Assembly (NCBI GenBank): GCA_002789675.1
Contig: PFTR01000088.1
Coordinates: forward strand, 1 to 41,272
DNA: 41,272 nt
Direction: 5' to 3'
DNA from: Alphaproteobacteria bacterium CG_4_9_14_3_um_filter_47_13
Lineage (GTDB): Bacteria > Pseudomonadota > Alphaproteobacteria > Micavibrionales > Micavibrionaceae
The notes below the pieces were generated by a model. That model ran no database searches, was not told where the DNA came from, and saw only the letters and a list, made by a program, of their open reading frames with translations. The translations under genes and the position numbers were made by a program. Shown piece after piece: positions 35,316 to 41,272 of the stretch. The stretch's first letter is position 1. Each line of letters begins with the position of its first letter.

Positions 35316-37571
35316 TCACTTGCTCTCTGCGATAAAGACACCGCGCCAGTCTTCTTTAGGAGGGTTTTTCTTCATAAGCGCGATACGATCCATAAAAACG
35401 TAATAAAATACCGTCATCCCTTCTCTTGCGATAGTCTGGCACTGCTCTGCCAATTTTCTGGCATCATCCCATTTTCTGGCACGATAGGCTTCGAGCATGG
35501 CCTTGTGTTTTTCTTCCCACTCCAGAAAATAATCGCTTTTTGCCATCTCCTCATCGCCAAGAAGAACGAAAATCCGCTCGGGTTCCCTTTTTCCCTTCAC
35601 CCGAATAAGATCCAGTTCGAGAGTCGCCATCCCCTGAACCTGCTGCCGTGTTTTTTCACCGAGGAGAATTCGTACACCATAGTTTTTGGTTTGCCCCTCC
35701 AGACGTGAAGCCAGATTAACCGTGTCCCCAAGTGCAGAATAGGCAAAGCGTTGCCTGCTCCCCATATTACCCACACTGGCATGCCCTGTATTAATTCCAA
35801 TTCCGGCCTCGAGAAATACAACCGGACGCCCTTCTTCTTCCGCTTTTTGTTTGAGCGCCGCATTAATCGGGATCAGTGCCTTATTCATCTGTAAAGCCGT
35901 ATGGCAGGCATGAAGCGCATGATCCTTATCATCAAGCGGCGCATTCCAGAATGCCATCATGGCATCCCCCATATATTTATCAATCGTCCCGCGATGATGC
36001 ATAACCAGATCGGACATCGGCGTTAAAAAATCATTCATGAGATGAATCAAATCCTCCGGACTCATCGTTTCGGAAATAGAGGTGAAATTACGGATATCGG
36101 TAAACATAACGGTAAGCTCTCTTGTATCTCCGCCTAGTTTCAGCTTTTCAGGGTTTTTAGTGAGTTCCTTCATAAATTCAGGAGAAATATAAAACCCGAA
36201 AGCCTGCCGAACCTGTTTGCGCTCGGCTTCTGTGCGGATATAAGTGAGCAAAGAAGAAATCACGAATAAGGCTAAAAAACAAAGGCTGGTATAAACCGGA
36301 TCAAGAAGCAGTCCATAGATTTCAAAACTATACCACGACACAAAGGAAATAGCCGCAATGAGCGTTACTATAAAAACAGCCATATAGACAGCACCGATAA
36401 AAGGCGCGAGTAATATAATCAGCAATCCGATCACAACGACAATAATCAGTTCTACCCCATCCATAATTTTTGGACGTGAAAGAAAATCTCCTGAAATCAT
36501 CTGCTCAACGACATTGGCATGAACCTCTACGCCGGGGATAAAAATATCAAGCGGTGTTGATCTTATATCCTTCAACCCCTCGGCACTTGTCCCTATAAAA
36601 ACGATTTTATCTTTTATACGCGCAGTATCAGTCTGATAGTCAAGAACCTGCCACGCCGGAATATATTTTCCGGAACGCTCTTTACTAAAATATACAAAAA
36701 ACTGACCGTTCCAGTCCAGCGGCACTTCATATTTGCCAATGCTCATTCGCAAGGGGGAGTCAAACACCCCGATTTCATCCGGATTCAGCGTTCGTATTTT
36801 TACAAGCGTTTTGGCTCCCTGTGACACACGCAATGCCTCCATTGCCAGTGAGGGATAAAGAACCGGAGCCTTATTCTGCTGCTCTTTAAAAGAAAAAAGC
36901 AAAGGAACACGCCGGATGATCCCGTCAATTTCCGGAGAGACACCAAAACATCCATTTCCCGCCGCCGCCTTTGCCAACACAGGAAGATTGGTTGCCGCGC
37001 CAGGAATACCCGGAACAGTTTCTGTTAAAGACCGCGCCGATTTTGTCAACAGAACAGGCTGCGATAATACTGGCGTCTGACGCGTTACATTTTCATCTCC
37101 TGCCCAGATAAAAGCCGTGACAACACGCTGCGAATTTTGAATCGCCTGTGAAAAAACCATATCATGATCCGGCATAACCTTTAAAATTTCCTGTAGCCCC
37201 TCATGCTGCTGCTCCGGGGGCAGCCGTTCCAGAATCTCCTGGGGAGAAGTGCGGTCACGTTCGGCAAACACCATATCAAATACAATTGCTTTTGCACCCA
37301 TCTCACTTAAATTATCGACCAGCCTTGCCAGTACATGACGCGACCACGGCCACTGACCCAAATCTTCCCGTCCCAGAGAGATTTCATCAATATCCACAAT
37401 CACGACATCATCTGTCTGTGGCCTTGGATCCATCTTATTATAAGCATCGAACGCAAGATAACGGAGGGACTTACTCCAGTTATAATCGTGAATCCGCACC
37501 ATCAGAGCGCCCGCCAGAAGCGCTAGCAAAACAAGTGTATGAATCAAACGGTTCGTAAGAATTCTTGACAT
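35316..37571 (-). CDS. CHASE2-domain class III adenylate cyclase
   Basis: 751 residues. An N-terminal membrane helix (about 10-26), an extracytoplasmic CHASE2 sensor (about 27-365, with VVIVDIDEISL and LGQWPWSRHV), then three membrane helices (about 373-445) and a cytosolic cyclase domain (about 483-670). The metal Asp residues are D492 in MFTDIRNFTS and D536 in YMGDAMMAFWNAP. K532 and the Asp of LGDTVNLASRLE fit ATP rather than GTP as substrate. The product is expected to be cAMP, made in response to an unknown envelope signal. AAAGGATC is the ribosome site. It lies 12 nt after the HlyD gene, so it is made together with the secretion system. Confidence 0.92.
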   Translation of the reverse strand: MSRILTNRLIHTLVLLALLAGALMVRIHDYNWSKSLRYLAFDAYNKMDPRPQTDDVVIVDIDEISLGREDLGQWPWSRHVLARLVDNLSEMGAKAIVFDMVFAERDRTSPQEILERLPPEQQHEGLQEILKVMPDHDMVFSQAIQNSQRVVTAFIWAGDENVTRQTPVLSQPVLLTKSARSLTETVPGIPGAATNLPVLAKAAAGNGCFGVSPEIDGIIRRVPLLFSFKEQQNKAPVLYPSLAMEALRVSQGAKTLVKIRTLNPDEIGVFDSPLRMSIGKYEVPLDWNGQFFVYFSKERSGKYIPAWQVLDYQTDTARIKDKIVFIGTSAEGLKDIRSTPLDIFIPGVEVHANVVEQMISGDFLSRPKIMDGVELIIVVVIGLLIILLAPFIGAVYMAVFIVTLIAAISFVSWYSFEIYGLLLDPVYTSLCFLALFVISSLLTYIRTEAERKQVRQAFGFYISPEFMKELTKNPEKLKLGGDTRELTVMFTDIRNFTSISETMSPEDLIHLMNDFLTPMSDLVMHHRGTIDKYMGDAMMAFWNAPLDDKDHALHACHTALQMNKALIPINAALKQKAEEEGRPVVFLEAGIGINTGHASVGNMGSRQRFAYSALGDTVNLASRLEGQTKNYGVRILLGEKTRQQVQGMATLELDLIRVKGKREPERIFVLLGDEEMAKSDYFLEWEEKHKAMLEAYRARKWDDARKLAEQCQTIAREGMTVFYYVFMDRIALMKKNPPKEDWRGVFIAESK

Positions 37572-37583
37572 GATCCTTTACCT

Positions 37584-38894
37584 TTACCGTTCCCGCAGCG
37601 CATTGGCACGGGCACGCAAAAGCGGCTTTAATAAATATGTCATGATTGTACGCTTGCCTGTTACAATCTGTGTCTCTGCCACCATACCCGGTGTAATCGG
37701 TAATTTATGATCTTCGGTTCCCAAATAGTTTTTAACGGTACGTACCTCGATTTCAAAAAATACATTCCCGTCCCTGTCTGTCACGTTATTTGCGCCAATG
37801 CGGATTAACGTCCCCTTTAACTGTCCATAGATTGTTGCATCATAAGCACTTATCTTGACATTAACCTCCTGCCCCGGCTTCAGGAAAGCAATGTCACTGG
37901 GGCGGACTTTAGCAATAATCTTGAGTTCGTCATCAACCGGAACAATTTCAATTAATTTATGCGCTGGTTCAATCACCCCGCCTATCGTTTTTACAGCAAT
38001 CTTGTTGACAATTCCGCTGACGGGAGCGCGAAGCTCGGTACGGAACACGCGGTCACCCATTGTTTTCAGGCTTTCATCAATCTGCCTGATCTGGGTTTCA
38101 ACCTCGTTAAGTTCGCCCAGCGCCTGCGAGCGGAATTTATCGTCCTGATCTTCTCTTTCTTTTTTAGCACCGCGTAGTTCGGCCTCAAGCCCGATAATTT
38201 TTTCTTCATTGGCTTTAAGCTGTCCTGATAAATCACTGAGTTCACGCTGTAATTTTATCTCCTCCAATTTGGGAACGGCGCGCTGCTCTACCATTTTACG
38301 GGTAATCTCCAACTGCTGGTACAAAAGTCCCCGATTATCTTTAATCCGTTTTATCTCGGCGCCAGTTTCGGCAAGTTGTGCCTGCGCACTGTTAATTTTA
38401 TTTTCAAAAATACTTTTAGCATTCTCCAGTTCCTTCTGGCGGGAGTCGTAAAGCGCTTTTTCATTCGCAGAAATCTGTGGAATATCTCTGGAAATATCTG
38501 CGGGCAGCGAAAACTCCGTCCCGTTTGCTTCGGCTGTCAAACGCGCTTTTTTCGCACGAAGGCCCAAAGATTTTGCTTCTGTGCCGCGTTCCTCCGATGA
38601 AAATGCCACGTCACTGATCCGCAGCAAAGCCTGATCCTTTTCAACACGATCTCCTTCATTCACGAGAAGTGCGGCCAGAATACCGCCTTCCAGACTCTGA
38701 ACCACCTGAATTTCCTGCGTCGGAACCACCTGACCAGAGCCACGCGTCATTTCTTCAACCCAGGAAAAATTCGCCCAGACCAGAAAAAAAAGCACCAGAG
38801 ATACAATCACCAATAAAAAAATATTGGCGGCGACATGCGGCTTCAATCGTACCGCAGCCTCCAGTTCACTCATAAATTCCGTGTCTGCCGTCAT
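37584..38894 (-). CDS. Type I secretion membrane-fusion protein (HlyD family)
   Basis: 436 residues from ATG 38894, which has GGTGGGA just upstream; an in-frame TTG at 38921 would add 9 residues. There is one N-terminal membrane helix (ANIFLLVIVSLVLFFLVW, about 23-40), then lipoyl-like GSGQVVPTQEIQVVQSLEGG, a long coiled-coil hairpin (about 120-285), LRAPVSGIVNKIAVKTIGGV, and a C-terminal beta domain with the HlyD-type YGQLKGTLIRIGANNVTD and VTGKRTIMTYLLKPL. It bridges the inner-membrane ABC transporter to the TolC-like channel. It sits between the transporter and cyclase genes. Confidence 0.95.
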   Translation of the reverse strand: MTADTEFMSELEAAVRLKPHVAANIFLLVIVSLVLFFLVWANFSWVEEMTRGSGQVVPTQEIQVVQSLEGGILAALLVNEGDRVEKDQALLRISDVAFSSEERGTEAKSLGLRAKKARLTAEANGTEFSLPADISRDIPQISANEKALYDSRQKELENAKSIFENKINSAQAQLAETGAEIKRIKDNRGLLYQQLEITRKMVEQRAVPKLEEIKLQRELSDLSGQLKANEEKIIGLEAELRGAKKEREDQDDKFRSQALGELNEVETQIRQIDESLKTMGDRVFRTELRAPVSGIVNKIAVKTIGGVIEPAHKLIEIVPVDDELKIIAKVRPSDIAFLKPGQEVNVKISAYDATIYGQLKGTLIRIGANNVTDRDGNVFFEIEVRTVKNYLGTEDHKLPITPGMVAETQIVTGKRTIMTYLLKPLLRARANALRER

Positions 38895-38948
38895 TATTCC
38901 CACCTGTTTTTCAGCGCGCAACAGGAAAACAGTTTTTTATCAAGCTAT

Positions 38949-41087
38949 TTACCCTTTTGGTATTTCCACTTTTCCTTGCGCCAGTGCTTCCATCACTTTA
39001 TCCCGTGACCCATCCATAATAATTTTCCCCTGATCAATCAGAATAAGACGATCCACCAGCGCCAGCAAATGCTGGCGATGCGTAATCAGGATAAAGGTTT
39101 TATCTTTGATCTGTTCCTTAATATGCTGGACAAAGGCATTTTCTGCCTGCACATCCATAGCATTCGTCGGCTCGTCACAGACCATGATATTGGGTTGAAG
39201 GAGCATGGCCCGCGCCAGTGCAATGGCCTGCCGCTGACCGCCGCTCAAACCTTCGCCACGCTCACCGACAGGGGCATCATATCCCATTGGATGACGAGAC
39301 ACAAAATCATGAGCGCCGGAGAATTTTGCAGCGCCCAGTATTTCTTCTTCCGTTGCCTGCGGTTTACTGATGGCAATATTCTCGCGTACCGTCCCGCGAA
39401 ACAGCACAATATCCTGCGCGATGCAAGCCATATTCCGGCGCAAATCCGCCGGATCAATCTGGCGATAATCGGTATCATCAGCATAAAGCGCGCCGCTATC
39501 GGGATCATAAAGCCCAAGAATCAAACGGGAAATCGTGCTTTTACCGGAACCAATCCGGCCAATAAGCCCGACATTCTCTCCGGGGTTAATCGTAAAAGAA
39601 ACACCATCAAGCACTTTTTGCGCCGTATGAGGATAAGTAAAATCAACTTTTTCAAATGAAATTTTTCCCTTGAGAACAGGACGATGCAAAAACTGTTTCT
39701 GCGCCGGACGCTCGGTCGGCAAAGCCATAATTTTATTTAATGTGGTGAGAGAGCTTCGCGCCTGATGATAGCGTGCCAGTAGATTGGCAACCTGCCCGAT
39801 CGGTGCAATGGCACGTCCCCCGAGTAGAACACAGGCAATCAGCGCCCCCATCGACATCTCCGAATCCGCAACCAGATACATCCCCATCAATACAATGATA
39901 ATGCTTGTGCTCATCTGCAAAAAAGTAGCGACATTCACCCCAAGCGCCGAAATAAACCGTGATTGCTGCGCAATCGCCGCACTTTCCCCGACATGGACAC
40001 CATAACGCGCCCGCATCCGCCCGTCAGCGCTAATCGTTTTAATCGTTTCCAGTCCATTGATTGTTTCCACGAGCAGGCCATGCTTGGCCTCGCCGGACTG
40101 GAGAGATTTCCGCACCATCACTTTAAGCGGCCATTGTAAAAATAACCCGACCCCGACCACAATCAGGATCAAAAAAAACAGCATAAAGGCAATAGGCCCC
40201 CCGATCAGGAAAATAATAAACAGGAAAAACAGGGAAAACGGCAAGTCAATCAGTCCTGTCATTGTTGCCGATGTCATAAAATCACGCACCGAGTCAAACT
40301 CGCGCAACATACTGGCAAAAGCACCGCTGGAAGCAGGTCTTCCCGCCAGTTTCATATTTAGAAGCTGATCATAAATACGGCGTGTGACAATCACATCAAT
40401 ACGGCGTCCTGCCAGATCAATGAAATAGCCGCGTAATGTCCGCAGGATGAAATCAAACAGATAGGCCGTCAATGCCCCTACCGCAAGAACCCAACCGGTT
40501 TCAAGCGCATTATTCGGGATCACGCGGTCATAGACATTCATAATAAAAAGAGGGCCGACAATTCCGAACAGGTTTATCAGAATAGCTGCCACAGCCACAC
40601 GCCCATAAATCCCTTTATTCTGGCGTATCACACTCCAGAACCAGTGATGGCCTGTCTCTTCCGGTTCAGATGCCTGTGGATCTGTAAAAGACGTACGGGG
40701 ATGAACATAAATCGCAAAACCGGCGCAGGCTTTTTCAAGATCACCAAGGGCAATATCCCTGCTCGTTTTTGTTTCCGGCAGATAGATTGTTGCCTTATCT
40801 CCCTTCAGCGCAAGCAGAACACAGCATTGATCTTTTTTAAGAATAATCACAGAAGGAAGAACAGGCGCGGCAATCGTTCCGGGATTTTCACAGGCGACAA
40901 TCTTTGCTTTTAATCCTGTATGCTCCGCCGCCTCACAAAACAGATCAGGCCCCATTCCTTTTTCATCGTAGGCAAGCCCTGCCCGAATGGCCTCTGCAGA
41001 TTTCGCACGGCCATGATATGCCGTTAAAAACACAAGACACTCCAGAAGAGAATCAATTTTTACTCCGGTATCCGGCTTATTTGTCAT
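38949..41087 (-). CDS. Type I secretion ABC transporter (LapB-like)
   Basis: 712 residues. An N-terminal C39-like domain (1-130) lacks the catalytic Cys context of true peptidases, so it is a docking domain, as in LapB and HlyB. Six membrane helices lie at about 160-425. The ATPase follows at about 470-705: Walker A GRIGSGKS (510-517), ABC signature LSGGQ (614-618), Walker B IMVCDEP (D638, E639), and switch H670. It drives export of large unfolded proteins from cytosol to outside in one step. Its ATG overlaps the end of the TolC-like gene by 11 nt, so the order is tolC-like, ABC, hlyD, cyclase. Confidence 0.96.
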   Translation of the reverse strand: MTNKPDTGVKIDSLLECLVFLTAYHGRAKSAEAIRAGLAYDEKGMGPDLFCEAAEHTGLKAKIVACENPGTIAAPVLPSVIILKKDQCCVLLALKGDKATIYLPETKTSRDIALGDLEKACAGFAIYVHPRTSFTDPQASEPEETGHHWFWSVIRQNKGIYGRVAVAAILINLFGIVGPLFIMNVYDRVIPNNALETGWVLAVGALTAYLFDFILRTLRGYFIDLAGRRIDVIVTRRIYDQLLNMKLAGRPASSGAFASMLREFDSVRDFMTSATMTGLIDLPFSLFFLFIIFLIGGPIAFMLFFLILIVVGVGLFLQWPLKVMVRKSLQSGEAKHGLLVETINGLETIKTISADGRMRARYGVHVGESAAIAQQSRFISALGVNVATFLQMSTSIIIVLMGMYLVADSEMSMGALIACVLLGGRAIAPIGQVANLLARYHQARSSLTTLNKIMALPTERPAQKQFLHRPVLKGKISFEKVDFTYPHTAQKVLDGVSFTINPGENVGLIGRIGSGKSTISRLILGLYDPDSGALYADDTDYRQIDPADLRRNMACIAQDIVLFRGTVRENIAISKPQATEEEILGAAKFSGAHDFVSRHPMGYDAPVGERGEGLSGGQRQAIALARAMLLQPNIMVCDEPTNAMDVQAENAFVQHIKEQIKDKTFILITHRQHLLALVDRLILIDQGKIIMDGSRDKVMEALAQGKVEIPKG

Positions 41088-41272
41088 CGGCTCTCGCGGG
41101 AAGCGTTGTCAAAGCTTCCTGCAACCGCCCCATACTGGCAAGAACGGCAAAACGGGAGGCCACAAGTCTGTATTCGCTATTCATCAGACCAAGCTTCGTA
41201 TTAAAAACAGCATTATCGGATTGTAGAAGCTGCAAAAGATTAACACGAGCCCCCTCAAATTGGGCCTGATAG
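41077..41272 (-). CDS. TolC-like outer-membrane channel, C-terminal end only
   Basis: Truncated by the window edge; 64 residues are visible. They include YQAQFEGARVNLLQLLQSDN, then LGLMNSEYRLVASRFAVLAS and MGRLQEAL, matching the last long helix pair of TolC-family channels, where the final sequence LxxMG is typical. It is the expected third part of the type I system, whose ABC and HlyD genes follow directly. The promoter of the whole operon lies outside the window. Confidence 0.88.
   Translation of the reverse strand, partial: YQAQFEGARVNLLQLLQSDNAVFNTKLGLMNSEYRLVASRFAVLASMGRLQEALTTLPARADDK

Overview
The window looks like chromosome of an alphaproteobacterium. The grounds are a circularly permuted two-piece tmRNA gene, a DUF1476 gene (ATP synthase inhibitor subunit zeta), separate PurS/PurQ/small PurL proteins, the purL-bolA-grxD order, and a perfect GTTC-N7-GTTC alphaproteobacterial LexA box. 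A Micavibrio-like or Rhodospirillales-like lineage would fit the large outfit of secreted proteins and moderate GC, but the genus cannot be read from the sequence.

Layout. (1) 1-3531: a three-gene operon on +, open at the left edge. It encodes an unrecognised protein, a very acidic coiled-coil protein, and a divergent tRNA-guanine transglycosylase/DpdA-fold enzyme with both catalytic aspartates and the zinc site. (2) 3585-4003: permuted ssrA with its own promoter and terminator and an unusually long proteolysis tag. (3) 4099-7793 on -: patatin-like lipase, LysR regulator and aspartate aminotransferase. (4) 7946-8574: two small convergent genes. (5) 8628-12660: a podovirus-type remnant with scaffold, Bbp19-like, portal, two small accessory proteins and a DUF protein. 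It diverges from a short HTH regulator across an SOS-box region and has no capsid, terminase or tail. (6) 12661-13464: a degenerate stretch with gene fragments and one small real-looking gene. (7) 13465-15505: pyrE-nadK, with a convergent AlkA-type DNA glycosylase. (8) 15614-24555: de novo purine genes (purC-purS on -, then zeta subunit, purQ and purL on +). PurQ and purL are separated by a secreted serralysin-like protease and a pRiA4b ORF-3-like gene. BolA and monothiol glutaredoxin follow. (9) 24648-30475 on -: rpmJ (zinc-free type), mreB, mreC, mreD, mrdA, rodA, the cell-elongation set. (10) 30723-41272: a signalling and secretion locus. It has a cyclic-nucleotide-binding/EAL phosphodiesterase and a 1072-residue FecR/FG-GAP secreted protein on +, facing a CHASE2 adenylate cyclase, HlyD adaptor, LapB-like ABC transporter and the end of a TolC-like protein on -.

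How the parts may work together. The right-hand locus joins a cAMP-making membrane cyclase, a c-di-GMP phosphodiesterase with a cyclic-nucleotide pocket, a type I secretion system and a candidate large substrate. This suggests a cAMP-to-c-di-GMP switch on surface-protein export. The left-hand TGT-like operon is the best candidate for an undescribed system: the enzyme appears catalytically intact but is not an ordinary Tgt, and its two co-operonic partners are unrecognised. Both ideas are inference from domain content and gene order. No database search was possible.
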